This document shows positions 12,242-24,292 of a DNA stretch of 64,000 bases, piece by piece. The position numbers and the translations under genes are program-made. This DNA is from Combretum micranthum (taxonomy: Eukaryota; Streptophyta; Magnoliopsida; Myrtales; Combretaceae), in contig JAMXBD010000361.1 in the NCBI GenBank assembly GCA_024138025.1, forward strand, positions 868,001 to 932,000, in the 5' to 3' direction. Within the stretch, counting starts at the first letter, position 1; each line of letters starts with the position of its first letter. The notes under the pieces were generated by a model. The model saw only the letters and a list, made by a program, of their open reading frames with translations, was not told the DNA's origin and made no database searches.

Positions 12242-12525
12242 CAAAATCGCGTTTAAGAAATAGGATATGCAATTTTATATGAAAATCGCGATCGCATGAA
12301 AGAATCACAATTTAATGTTTGATTACGGTCGTAATATCGCGATTAATAATCGCGATATAAGTATTTTGTGTGTATATTGTAATTAATAATCGCGATATTA
12401 CTCCATACGTCAAATATATATCACGTTTTATAATCGCAATATGCACATGTATATCGCGTTTTAAAGACGCGATATACGTGCATTTACTGTTTACTCATAT
12501 ATCCTGTGATAAAAACGCGATTTTG
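12242..12525. repeat. Palindrome-rich CGCG element (putative MITE)
   Basis: This 284-bp block has inverted ends: CAAAATCGCGTTT on the left and the complement of AAAACGCGATTTTG on the right. It contains at least eight CGCG cores in otherwise very AT-rich DNA. Inside are a perfect 25-bp palindrome at 12334-12358 with arms ATATCGCGATTA around a single A, and a second hairpin at 12450-12476 with arms TATATCGCGT and ACGCGATATA. No target duplication was clear. A decayed relative lies at about 52655-52915. It sits 460-740 bp upstream of the peroxidase start. A regulatory role is unproven. Confidence 0.65.
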
Positions 12526-12897
12526 GTGTGATAAATTAATAATTATTTTCATTTTAACCTTATTTAAGGAATTAATTACAATTAATGTACTAAACAAGAA
12601 ATTAATTCTAGTATAGCAATAGCAATCATTCATCATCTTTTTTTCAGGCACAGAAAAAGATCTTCGATCCGTGAAAAATTATAGATTATTATTCTTACCT
12701 TTTCCTTTTTATGTAGCACCAATTATTCTTATCTCTACTTTTGATGCTAATGTGCTTAACCCAATTATTGTTATTTACAATGCTTTGTCTAGGCCTATCG
12801 AGTCTCTCATCATAGAAGCATGCTTTCAAATTACTCCTTCGTCTGCTTGTTATGATTATTCTTGGGACCACAACCTCATCAAGCCTCAACTTTTGGT

Positions 12898-12907
12898 TAT
12901 ATATAAA
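12898..12907 (+). promoter_or_regulatory. TATA box of the peroxidase gene
   Basis: TATATATAAA lies 78-87 bp upstream of the peroxidase ATG. That predicts transcription starting about 30 bp downstream and a 5' leader of roughly 45-55 nt, which is normal for plant peroxidase genes. Confidence 0.65.
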
Positions 12908-12984
12908 CCCTAGTAATGCTCATTTAATTTCCATGCATGGCATAGGACACTAAATTCAATATTATTGATCCAGTCTATGTCAAT

Positions 12985-15648
12985 ATGGCAAATTACCGAA
13001 TGCCCTTGTTCTCATTTTTCTTACTTTCGGTGATCACTTTGTTGAATGCACTGAGTTATAACCACTACCAGAAGACATGTCCCAAAGTCGAAGAAGTCGT
13101 TGCAAAAACAGTAAAAACAGCAACATCAAAGGATAGGACTGTCCCTGCAACTCTACTCCGGATGCATTTCCATGATTGTTTCATAAGGGTAATGATATAT
13201 AGAAAGGGAAATGTTAATACACCTCGTATTAGTTGTTCGGGTGTCAAATACATATTATTTTCCATTAACTCACATTATTATTATTTCATTTTACTTTTTT
13301 TCTGAAAAAGCATGCAATATGTAAGTATTGGAAAATGTGGAAATTTTGTTTTCGAAACTTTCAGCTGAGTGTTTTGGGTACGTACCCAACAACAAGACCA
13401 CCCATATAGAAATTGTTTTTTTAGTTTGTTTAAGTTGTCATATAGTATGATGAGTTATTACCGGTACTTCTTGTATCACTTATCTAAACACGTGACATGT
13501 TAGTACTAATAAATTGTTTTTTTATGACTGTGGTGTAATAGCTGATGCTGATTTGGGGTTTTCTAATCTTGTTTGTTTAAAAGGGTTGTGATGGGTCCAT
13601 ACTGTTGAATTCCAAAAGGAACAACAAAGCTGAAAAAGATGGGCCGCCTAATGGTTCTTTGCATGCTTTTTATGTAATTGATGGTGCAAAGAAGGAATTA
13701 GAAGCCCTCTGCCCAGGGGTGGTGTCATGTGCTGATATTCTGGCTATAGCAGCCAGAGATGCAGTTGTCTTGGTAAAATTAGAGAACCCTTTCTTCAGAA
13801 TTTTCGTTTATACATAGATTCATTTATTTAATTTTTTGTAAGCTTTATCTTATCGCTGAATTTTACTACAGAGAGATGGAAAAAAGTTCTTAATAAACTA
13901 TACATCAGATTTTTGTTCTTAAAAGTAGATTTAATTAATGTGAATAAATAAGGTAAAAGGAATCTATACCTCAGCCAAGAATCTAATTCTTTATTTGTTT
14001 CAAATTCATATATATGATATGACTTTGATTCATTTATCCTTCATGGGTAAGTTTTGAACCATATGAGAAGTCTAATTTAATTAAATGACAATAAAAAAGA
14101 AACATTGGCAATATAGACTTGCTAATAGTAATGGTGCAAACTACATGCATTTTAGTATTGTAAATATTAGCCAATATAAATTACTTTGATTTGTGGTTTA
14201 TTTATATATTTTTTTCAACAACTATGTTTATAATATCAGTCTGGAGGCCCAACATGGGATGTCCCAAAGGGAAGAAAAGATGGAAGAACATCAAGAGCCA
14301 GTGAGACAGCACTATTGCCTAGCCCATTATTCAACGTCTCTCAGTTGCAGAAAAGTTTCTCCCTTAGAGGTCTTTCTCTTGATGACCTTGTGGCCCTTAC
14401 AGGTATCCGCAAAAACAGGAAAAAGTACATAAAAGTTCCTTTTCTTTTCTACTTTATTTATTTATTTATTTATTATTTTATCTTTTTAACAATTGAGACT
14501 GATAAATTTTTAGTTTTTGTGATCAAGTTGCCAAAATGAATAATTAAAATTTGTTTGAAATATTAAAAGGTTTATAATTCCATTTCCTATTCTTACAAAT
14601 ATTGATAACTCCATTGCAAAAATTAAATAATTTAGGATGTGGAGTAGTTTTTCTATAAATATATGATTATCCTGTACATCCATATCCCAAGTATAAATGC
14701 GGGCTGAATAGAGAAAAGCGTAAATAGTGTCTAAAACTTTAATGGCAATACAAATATTATCTTTCAAACTTCCCAACAAATAACTCTAATTTTGATAAAT
14801 TGATAAATAAACCCTAACCTTCCTGTAAACTTTAATCTTGGTAGAAAATTACCTTTCAATGAAAATTTACATCAAATCTACTAATGAAAGTTATAATTTC
14901 AGAGCATTTTTTAATTTAAAAACCAAATGTCCTTTATATTATCGTTTTATTAAAGTTATGGGAGTTATTTGCACCTGAAGTCAATGTTTGAATGGTTATT
15001 TGCAATTTTTCTTTTTATAATGAAACAATTTGACACAAAATTTCTAGTAAGTATTGACAAAAAATTTATCTTCACTATTCATGAAAGGACCCATGGCCAC
15101 TATCAAGTGTTCTAAGTACTCATCAGGCACCTAAAAGAAAAACTTTCTCTGTTTTCTACTACCCATTATACACTAGAAAGAAAAGAGCAATGTTTCTATT
15201 TGATATTCCAACTACACTTAGGCATCTGTAAATATTTTTCTTTTGTGACACAGGAGCACATACTTTGGGATTTTCCCATTGCTCCTCCTTCGAAAGCCGG
15301 ATCCGAAACTTTAATTCCACGCACGACGCAGACCCCACAATGCGTCCATCCTTTGCGGCCAGCTTACGACGTGTTTGCCCAATCAAGAGCAGGGCAAAGA
15401 GTGCGGGTTCTCCTAATGATCCTTCTTCGACAACCTTCGACAACACACACTACAAGCTGATCCTCCAAAAGAAAGCACTGTTTGCTTCAGACCAAGCCTT
15501 GCTTACACATCCATGGACTAAACATTTGGTAACTAAATTTGCAACCTCACATAAGGCTTTTGTGAATGCGTTTGCCAAGTCGATGATCAAGATGAGTAGC
15601 ATCAATGGAGGACAAGAAATTAGGAAGAAATGTTGGGAAGTTAATTAA
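12985..15648 (+). CDS. Secreted class III peroxidase (PRX64-like), four exons
   Basis: Exons are 12985-13188, 13584-13772, 14240-14402 and 15254-15648. All introns are GT-AG, with phases 0, 0 and 1 at the family's standard sites. The 951-bp coding sequence gives 316 residues, a full family length. Residues 1-23 form a signal peptide, so the product is secreted. HFHDC carries distal Arg59 and His63 and Ca-binding Asp64; [10 protein letters not shown] carries proximal haem His188. All eight disulfide cysteines are present, including Cys32, 65, 70, 111, 117 and 195. The family oxidises phenolics such as monolignols with hydrogen peroxide in the cell wall. Motifs such as [19 protein letters not shown] and KSMIKMSS resemble PRX64, a lignification peroxidase; that assignment is from memory of the family. 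I see no stop or frameshift. The first ATG after the TATA box was chosen because it opens directly into the signal peptide. Confidence 0.95.
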
Positions 15649-15774
15649 AAGTTCCATCAATTATTCTAAGGATAGATCTCTGTAAGAATTTTGCCATTTT
15701 ATCCAAGAATCGCTTTTATGGCCCAAACAATTAAATAATTAGTGAATCCATCCAATAGAGTAAGTTTTCCCATA

Positions 15775-15780
15775 AATAAA
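15775..15780 (+). terminator. Candidate poly(A) signal of the peroxidase gene
   Basis: AATAAA occurs 127 nt after the stop codon in an AT-rich 3' region. It is the best near-upstream element before the next transposon, though plant poly(A) signals are loose. Confidence 0.45.
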
Positions 15781-16133
15781 GCTTTGATGAACCGATTTAA
15801 GATATTGTAATATATTAAGTTTGAGTTCAACTCAGAAATTTAAGAGTTCGAGGATGATTGGACCTATAATTTATATTTAATTTTTTATTTCATTTTTCGC
15901 TTTAATCCCCTCTCAATCTATAAAAGTCAAATAAGTTCAAGTTTGACCTGAAAACATGTTTACATCGGATTTATTTTAAACATTTTTCTTTCAATTACAA
16001 TAATATTAGTGTTTATAGATGATTGAAATTAAACTACCATTCAAACGCTTGCTGAACTTAATAAAATATTCAAAAGGTTCAAATTTGATTTAAACTTTAT
16101 TATTTTTGAATTGAACTCAAGTAAATAATAAGT
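15781..16133. other. Peroxidase 3' flank, no feature seen
   Basis: AT-rich sequence between the end of the peroxidase gene and the next LTR-like unit. Nothing recognisable was found. Confidence 0.5.
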
Positions 16134-17017
16134 TGTAACGCCTAAATATAGGATTATTTACAACCCGCCTAGTGTCCTTAAGAATAAAGGCACACTTACA
16201 CTTAGAACATGCTATAAACTTCAATAAATGACGTGTATTGATCTTTAAACACACATAAATAATATTAAATTTAGTCAAACTAACGCATATTAATATACTA
16301 CTCCATATAGTAAATAATAATCACAACTGACATAGCAATACTTAGATGACTTAGGGAGTTCATTAAAGCCTTAACACAATTTAACACTAGATAATTAAAG
16401 TATACATGTCCAGTTATAACGGCTACAACAGTCTCTATCTCCATAACTATAGTAAGCAAAATCCTAATAATCCGTTGAATAGTCTTCTTCTCTAGTATCC
16501 TTCCTATATTCCACTATAATATTGTATCAAAATAACCCAATGCTACAGGTGTCTCAACTATACTTGAAAAAGAAAAAGAGTGAACTGGATCCTAGTACGG
16601 TGTATCGAAAAAACATATGTACATGATCATGCAACAACAAAATCACCATTCAATTGACAAAGTAGATGCAATAACCATTCATTTATCCACCTGTAACTTA
16701 GTCCAACAATGAGAAAAGGGATAACTCTATATCTTGACACACTCAAATATATATATATATATATATATGCGCTAATTAGTGGGTACCCCTCGTTAACCAC
16801 AATCTTGACACAACCTAGATCTACTTAGATTCTTTTTAGGTGCATCTTTACTTGAGCCAACACTACACTAGGATCATCACGTTGCCATGATAATAGCGTG
16901 GATACTCTCCATCTATTACCAACAACCACACGCTAGGATTAAAAATGTTATTATAGCCAGATAATTGATTAATCCATTTTAGTTTCTAACCTAACAAGCA
17001 TAAATACAAGCAACGTG

Positions 17018-17048
<31 letters not shown>

Positions 17049-17900
17049 TCTTGAATACTTGATTTGTCTAGTGTCTTGTAATCATCTAACCTAATTTATA
17101 TTTCAATCATGCCATCAATACTACTTGCTTTCATACTTATCCATAACCTATATTTGTATAGGTTGCATCTATATTTCACTAAAATATAGTTTCTATTATT
17201 ATATAATACACATATCCCTAGTATTAAACATGGTTTTATTACATTTGGCAAAAAAAACAAAAGATTAGAAGAAAAAGAGAATAGTACATGGGTAAAGTGT
17301 GTAAACCCCAAAAAATTTTCATTTTGGAAAAGTTGTTATAACAACATGTGAAACCATACCATAAAGATTCCTTATAGTTGTAAGACTTAGCAAACATCAG
17401 ATAGTAACTCTAAGGTGAACCAATAACTTGAAAAACATATGATAAGACCTAATACCAAATCAAGAATGACTTCAATACCATGAATTATGAACCAAGACCC
17501 TATAAATAAGATCGAGACTATAATTGTAAGGTTTTAGGACCAAAAACCCCAAATTAGAATCCAAACCCTAGTATGATGATTTACGGAGCTTGATGTACGA
17601 AGAAATGGAATTGAAAAATAAAGTATGGTTTGAAATGTAAATAATGGAAGAAGGAAGATGGCACTAGCTCACCACTGCAATTTATACCAGCGATCCAGTT
17701 CAATTTCTATGGCAAGGTGGTCCTTCGTATCGCTAGAATGGTAAGTCGGCCCCTTATATTGCTAGAACGGCAAGCTAGTTCAATACCCACTTATGGGTGC
17801 ATTGTTTTTCGAGTGCCAATTTTTCCATGCCATTCTGATTTTAGTTTAAAAAATCAATAAATAAAAGGGTTAATGTCATAAATGAAAAAGAAAAAATCTA
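16134..17900 (-). mobile_element. LTR-2 family, divergent copy (inverted)
   Basis: The left edge begins TGTAACGCCTAAATATAGG and then reads TTACAACCCGCC, which matches the inverted 3' end of the LTR-2 copy at 58594-60719 (which ends GCGGGTTGTAA...GGGCGTTACA). A block near 16771-16795 (GTGGGTACCCCTCGTTAAC) echoes the conserved central part of that family. On the minus strand, a GC-rich cassette of repeated TCGCTAGAA-type motifs (about 17690-17850) precedes a possible TATA (GGTATAAATTGC, near 17682). Two (AT)n runs lie at 16746-16768 and 17017-17041. The 5' edge is approximate and no target duplication was established. Confidence 0.55.
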
Positions 17901-17928
17901 AGCACCTAGGCTTGTTTACATGGATGTA

Positions 17929-19651
17929 TGCAGAAGCAGAATTTACAAGATGGGTTTCTAAACTGATTTTAAGCTAACTTAACCAACCATTATCTCTTTA
18001 ACCAATTTATGCACAATTACAATAATGATAATAAAGAGATAAGGAAGGAGAAGATTACATTGCGATAACATGGAGTTCGGCCCGCTCCCTAGTCTCTGTA
18101 GTTCACAATTGCCTCACTTAAGAAAGACTTCACACATTTCATTCAACAAACAATGCCACACAAATAGGACTTCACAAATGCCTTAACAAGATGACTTCAC
18201 CAATGCCTATACACATAGAGTGGGCAAAGTAAATAAATGGGCCAACCTGGCCTACTTCGGCTTTTGGGCCAAAATTAATTTTTTTTTTTAATTTTTAATT
18301 TTTAATATTAGTTTATGTGAAAGTTAGAATTATTTATATATTCTAAGGTTTTATATGTATTAACAACTAATTTCATTACTATTTTGATTATTTATATGTA
18401 AAAAAAAGTTTTTAAAATGATTTATTAAATATCATATTACGTTTAAATCAATAAATATGTATTTTAAAAAATATTATAATACTTGTGATACATGTATCAA
18501 TCTATCTTCTTCCATAACATACATTAGTAATCACTAAAATATTATATTATTTTAGTTTTTAAACTTCTCAACTTGTTTTTTTTTTTTTTTGGGCCTGCGG
18601 GCTAATCCGGCTTAGCCTGCTTTAGCTTATGAGTTAAACGGGCTGGGCTAATTTGGTCTACTTTTGAACGGGCAAAAAAATTTTATTCGTAACCTACCTT
18701 TTCAAGTAAGTTGACTGGCCTGCCGGGCCATGACTCATATGTCTAGCTCTATACACACATGTAAGACTTCACATAAGTGCCTCAACACATGGAGACTTTA
18801 CTAAAACACATAAACAAATGTGTGAATAGTGCTCTACAATATTAGCTCACTAGTCTCACTATGATACTATTCACTTTGCAAATACAAACACAAAATAAGG
18901 AAGTATTTTCATATAATCTCATCCTATTAAGCTTTATTCTCTTACATAAAAACACTACAAAGACTCTATTTATAAGCTCTTAAAATAATCTTGTTGTTGC
19001 CCCTTAAAACAATCATCAATTATCAAATCAGAAAGTTCGTAACGACAATATTTTGGCCTTACTAAAGTATACCGGCGAGTCGGTCCATTTTCCATCACGG
19101 CGCTGGTCCAACTGAGTCTAAAGTCGAGGGCTCGATCTACCCCTTGACTACCTCTGGCCATTTTGACACTGTTTTGTATTTTGGCTGTAACTTTCTCATC
19201 TAAACTTTGATTGAGATGATTCAAGATACTACATAAAGCTTAAAGAGGGATCTACAACTTTTGTATTTTAATATTTGAATGATTCCTAAATGAATTAGGG
19301 CCTAAAACATGCTTGAAGCAACCTATAATAACAAGCACAAAGCAAAAACCACAAACATAGCAAAGCTTAAACATATAACAAATAAGTTTTTGCTTATTAA
19401 ATATAACTTAACTAAGTTGTGAAGTATTTGTGCAATACATTTTCATATCAAAACAAGATTGTAATATCCACATGGTTCAACAATCTTTTCCTTTTTTATG
19501 AGAACAATTATTGCATAACATTGCTTCCCCTCAACCAAGCATTCTATTAAAAGCTCACTTGTAAAAGATGTAATGTTTAATTAAAGATTCTCTAGTTACA
19601 TGTAATAAACAACTTATTAAATGCAACTTAGCTCCCTTAGTTAAGCATTAC
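17929..19651 (-). mobile_element. Copia-like LTR (inverted), carrying a hAT insert
   Basis: Read on the minus strand, this region has a TATA (GCTTATAAATAGAG, near 18980-18967), and then a segment reading GGGCCGAACTCCATGTTATC near 18075. That segment matches the end region of the Copia LTR at 28160-29338 (GGGCCGAACTCCACGTTA). A GC-rich cassette (19060-19165) lies just upstream of the TATA. Degenerate GACTTCAC...AATGCC units fill 18120-18220 and 18760-18800. The limits TG...CA are tentative and no matching target duplication was found. Confidence 0.5.
18216..18751. mobile_element. Non-autonomous hAT element with 8-bp target duplication
   Basis: The element begins TAGAGTGGGCAAAG and, on the minus strand, the other end begins TAGAGCTAGACATATG. 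Both subterminal parts are rich in GGGCC and CCCGG motifs, as in plant hAT MITEs. It is flanked by TATACACA (18208-18215) and TACACACA (18752-18759), an 8-bp duplication with one mismatch, the hAT size. The 536 bp contain no transposase. It interrupts the Copia-like LTR: removing it restores the periodic ACTTCAC...GCC pattern. Confidence 0.82.
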
Positions 19652-20640
19652 AGGTAAAAGCTAATTTTGTTAAGATATTGAAATATCCCGAATTTTACCA
19701 ACCTAAATTAGAAATATGATAATTAAATACTATGAAAATATAGGTAGTTTTAATTCTTATTTTAAATTTAACTTAGTAATTGAATTTAGATAATTTAGTT
19801 AATTTATTTTCATAAACTATAGAATATAATTAGATAATTTAATTAGTAAATGGACTTAACTAAAATTAGGAATTCCAATATTACAAATATCCATTTCAAC
19901 TTATCACATTACTTCAATTTCCTATCTCTAATATACTCAATCCCTTCCAATTAACAACTTGAACCCAACTTCTCAAAATTCACCATCTAGAAATTAAAAA
20001 TCACATAATAAGACTGAACTCATTTATGGCATAAGACTTGGTTAAATATTTCCCTGGCTAGTACAAAATACCAAAGACAAAATTAATAAACACAAGTCAA
20101 TATCTCACTAATCATATACCTACGACTATAAATATCAAGTGTAGAATGACTCAATTAATTTTTAGGGTTTATTAGATAATAAACGATAGTTTAAAGATGA
20201 ATCGCTAGGGTTAAAAAATAAGTGATAGAAATAGAAACTGATTAATATCTATCAAAGTAGAGCTCATAGAAGAATTATGAATACGTAATCATGAAATTTA
20301 GAATTTTCTGATTCTTTTGAGCTGAATAACCTAAATTAACCTTTGGAGACTAGAAATCATAATCGCGTAAGTGAAAATTTTGATAATTTAACATAATTAG
20401 AAATTATAAAGGAATTTAATTGAAAATAGAGATTTTAATGTCATAAATGCCTACTTTAACCTATTAAGCAACATCAATTGGCTATTTCAATAAATTCAAA
20501 TTAATAAAAAATTTATTATCCATCAAGTTTAATTACCTAAAACCTTAAATATCCAATTTAGACATTTTATTCTAAATTTCAACTTCTTAAATCTTAGAAA
20601 TTTAAGACTAAATATTTGTTTTCAAATACCAATTTCTAAG

Positions 20641-23600
20641 TGTCACGCCCCGAAGAGTATCCTAAACATAGCAACCCGCCACATATAATATCAAGACTCA
20701 AGAATGACTACCTTAGTCATGCGAAAGTCTTATTATTACATGTAAGGCGTCTAGTACTGTAATAGGAGACGCTTTTGGGAAGTGTGGTCTAAGCAAGTAA
20801 AAATGAACACACAAGAATCCAGAAATAAAATAGATCATAATATTCATAATCAAAAGTCTATTACATGATTCTTAGGAGCATACCCCTACTAAATTCCAAG
20901 GATCGAAAATAATTAATAGTCTATACAATAATTTAATGCTACATCAAAGATTTCAAAGGAATTCTAATCTAATTCTTCAAGTAGATTTTCTTCAAAAGCT
21001 CAAAAGAAAACTTACATGGATAAGATGAGATCTCGGGTACAAAAATAGGTGTTCCTGAGAATGCAAATATCTATAAGAGTATAAGCTTACGGGCTTAGTC
21101 AGTAAATCCCAAAAATTCATTCTTGAACAAAATATTAACTAAGTTTATTAAGCAAGCAAATTGGATGCAACATGCACGTGAGCATACAAGACATATGATT
21201 TTCCAGGAATCATATGTTGAATGAATTACGCCCTTCATTCGGGGTTAGGTTTTTCGGCCCATTATTGCCATTACTTCTTTTAAAATATTTTTATAGATCT
21301 TATTGGCTCCTATACACCATAAAAAATATGTAGTTATTACCGGCTTCTACTAGCCATCAATATTTATGTAGATTTTACCGACTCCAACTCGCTATATACA
21401 TGATATACCGATTATGCCTACCACCATTATCATATACTTGTCCCACTAATTGTATAATAGCGAATGCAATATGACTTAACATATGAAGTGCATGTATAAA
21501 TTCTTAATTAAAGCATAGCCGTTATATTTTAATTTTTTACAATGATCAACAAATTTCAAACACTTCAATGTGATAATATGCATACAATTTATTACAAGCA
21601 ATTCATGCTTCGATATACTTAATATTCTTTCAACATATTATCATACAACTTCCATTTTATCTTGCCTTAATTCTAATGCAACTAAATTTATAAGCACAAT
21701 CATAAGTATGAAAAATAAAGGGGAATAAACTCATTCGACCATGATGATACCTCTTTCTTATGGATGAGTCGATCGGTAATTCCACTAATCGAAATAATCA
21801 TCCGGATATGAACACTCCTCCTCGGGATTACCTAATCAAGAAGAATACCTATAATGAGTATTTCTTGTTGATTCTATGGTACTTATAAAAAACTATGTCA
21901 TAAGATCATTAAAATTCCTATAGAGGGTAATTCCAATTTAAAATAGTCATAACTTAGTCATTTTAACTTGGAATTGCGCATATAATATACCGTTTTCTAC
22001 CTATTCAAAAAGATCTATTCATTTCTAAAACTATTTTCATCAAACGAAGTTGTTTGAGCTCCGAAATAGTAGTGATCAGATTCACCACGAATTTTGAAAA
22101 ACTTACTTTTTCTTCTTCTTACAAAAACTTGTATAAAAGATATAGATATTATAATGGTTGAAAGGCCTTTATATATATACATATATATATTCATTGACTC
22201 ATATCAAATGTATGAAATTAATGAAGTTGTCTCAACCATGAATTTTTGGTAAAAGCAAAGTCTTCTAAAAATAAAACTTTTGAAAATTTCTTCTTAGCTT
22301 GTAAAAAAAAAAAATATTTATTAAGTTATTTTAAATGAGTCTTTTCTTTTCCTTAATTCCATTTCCTTAGTCTTTTTAAATTTCAAAAGAAGGATTTTTG
22401 TCTTTCCATATAGTTTAGTTTCTAATACTTTTTAAAGGTAGTAATAAATCTATTAATTCTATATTTTCTTATATTTAAAGAAACGATTTGCTAAGTTGTT
22501 TATTAATTTTATTCCTTAAGATCATTCTATTTCATGAAAGGAAATTTCTTTGGTGTTTGTCAAACTAGTCTATTTGAATTTCGAAGTGTTGATGAAGTTT
22601 AGTAAAGCTCAAGATTTAATTTTAAAGGATACAATTTGTAAGGTGTAAGTGTGTGTTATCTAAGAATTCTCATATTCCTTGGTTTCTAAATTCTATTGTG
22701 AGCCCCATTAAATTTCTTAGAAAGGATATACTAAGATAGATTCTTAAGTTTTCATAGACAAATCATTTCTTTCATAATAACATTTATTTTGAAAAGAAAT
22801 TCTATTTAAAGAAACCTTTTTCCTTCTTTATCTTGTTGAGACAAAATAATATGTTCATGCATGATTATGAATATGAAATTATGAAAATATGAAAGCATAA
22901 GAATGATATAATAAGTAATAAAATAAGCAAGTAAAGAAATATGTCAAGTATTGCGAACCTTAGCTTCATCAAGGTATCTCGGGACTAAGAATGGACTAGT
23001 CCCAAAAGAAATAAGGAAAAGAAAGTAAATATTGTTTTGACTTGATAAGGACAAGTCTAAGATTACAGACTAGTATTAAAATAACATGAAATAAATAAAT
23101 GAATTGCATAACTTGGAAGTACATAAATAACAATGAGCTTATATGCTCTAAAGATTATATATAAGTACATAATTATATCTAGTTACATATGTATAAGAGG
23201 TTAACATAATATCAATAATAATATGAGCAAAATAACGACATAGAAATGCATAAATACATATTCATGAATAAAAACAATACATTAACATAGTGTAGCTTCC
23301 ATAACATTATGTTTAGGAAACTTACACTATGGGCATGTAAAGTTACATGATATGATAAGAGAAATTTAAAAGGAATTCTTACCTAAAGTAAGAATGGTGG
23401 TAGTGTTTGTAGAAGAAGAGAAGGGTTTTGTGAAGAAAATTTTAGAGAGTTTTGGGAGAGTATTTGAGAGGGAAGTTGGCGAGAGTTTTAGGAGTGAAAT
23501 TTTGTGGGTAGAAGATGTGTTTATGAAGTGAAAGAGGAGAGGGATATTTATAGAAAAATGAGAAGTGAATTTTGAGTGATTTAATTAAAGAAAAATTGAA

Positions 23601-24292
23601 AAATAATATGAGGAAGAGGAAGAGGAAGAGGGGGTGGGGGTGTGGGAGTGAAGGGAGGCGGCACACTTGTGGGAGAGGGAGAGAGTTTCATTTTTTTTTT
23701 TTGTAATTTTATGTATTAAAAGTAATAATATATAAAGTAGATATGATATAAAGTTATGAGAAAGGTAAAAAATAAAGATAATAGGTGTCTAATGTTGTAA
23801 GAGTAGGTGTTATAAAAAGTAGAGATAATTGAATAGTGTAGAATAGTAATGAATAGTGACTTGTAAAGTAGATGTGACTAGTAAAATAACGGTAGTAAGA
23901 AAATATACGTATAAATGCGATATTTGTTATTTTTAGTTACCGAAAAATTGCAAAACTGATATTTTTAAAATCCTTGTATTAAATCGGTCCTAACGGTGTT
24001 ATCGGAATATTTTTATTATTCCGGGCTCCGAGACAAGCTTTTGAAGAACTAATCCCGTTTGAGTCAAAAAGACACTCAAAATTCGCGAATATGATATTTT
24101 TATGTTTCCTTAAGATATTACAAATTATTATCACTAATAAACTCAACTTCGTTTTCTAGGGCTAAAGAATACGGACATGTCAGATCTAAATTTTAGGGTT
24201 TGTACTAGTCTTTCGTTGGACCTTAGGGTTTCCAATTGACTTTTAATTCTAAGATCGAACTTAAAAATTAACCGAAAATTTAAGGGTTTACA
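20641..24292 (-). mobile_element. LTR-1 solo LTR A, 3652 bp, TSD CTAAG
   Basis: The unit runs from TGTCACGCCCCGAAG to GGGTTTACA and is bounded by CTAAG on both sides (20636-20640 and 24293-24297), a perfect 5-bp duplication. TG...CA ends plus 5-bp duplications identify it as an LTR inserted by integrase; absence of internal coding sequence makes it a solo LTR. Orientation is set by the minus-strand TATAAATA at 23552-23545 and by the GGGGCGTGACA 3' terminus. A run of degenerate units containing ACCGGCTTCTACTAGCCA lies at about 21290-21420. It interrupts an LTR-2 unit. Lineage is likely Ty3/gypsy from the termini, but this is inference. Confidence 0.9.
23545..23552 (-). promoter_or_regulatory. 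LTR promoter TATA box (LTR-1 A)
   Basis: TATAAATA on the minus strand, about 740 bp inside the LTR's 5' end. The same motif occupies the equivalent place in LTR-1 copies at 33854-33861 and 51197-51204. About 160 bp downstream is a splice-donor-like CTTTAG/GTAAGAA. Confidence 0.65.

Noticed and set aside
12288..12295. GCGATCGC octamer, the cyanobacterial HIP1 motif
   Set aside because: A single occurrence inside a plant palindromic repeat; nothing else suggests bacterial DNA.
12242..12525. CGCG boxes as CAMTA-type binding sites
   Set aside because: The flanks are mostly TCGCGA or ACGCGA, which do not fit the (A/C/G)CGCG(C/G/T) consensus.
15159..15460. Open frames overlapping peroxidase exon 4 on the other frames and strand
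   Set aside because: They are shadows; the exon's own frame carries the haem-binding motif and conserved cysteines.
16134..18776. TAAGT before 16134 and again at 18772 as a target duplication for one large element
   Set aside because: The right-hand copy falls inside the periodic region of a different, Copia-like LTR; probably chance.
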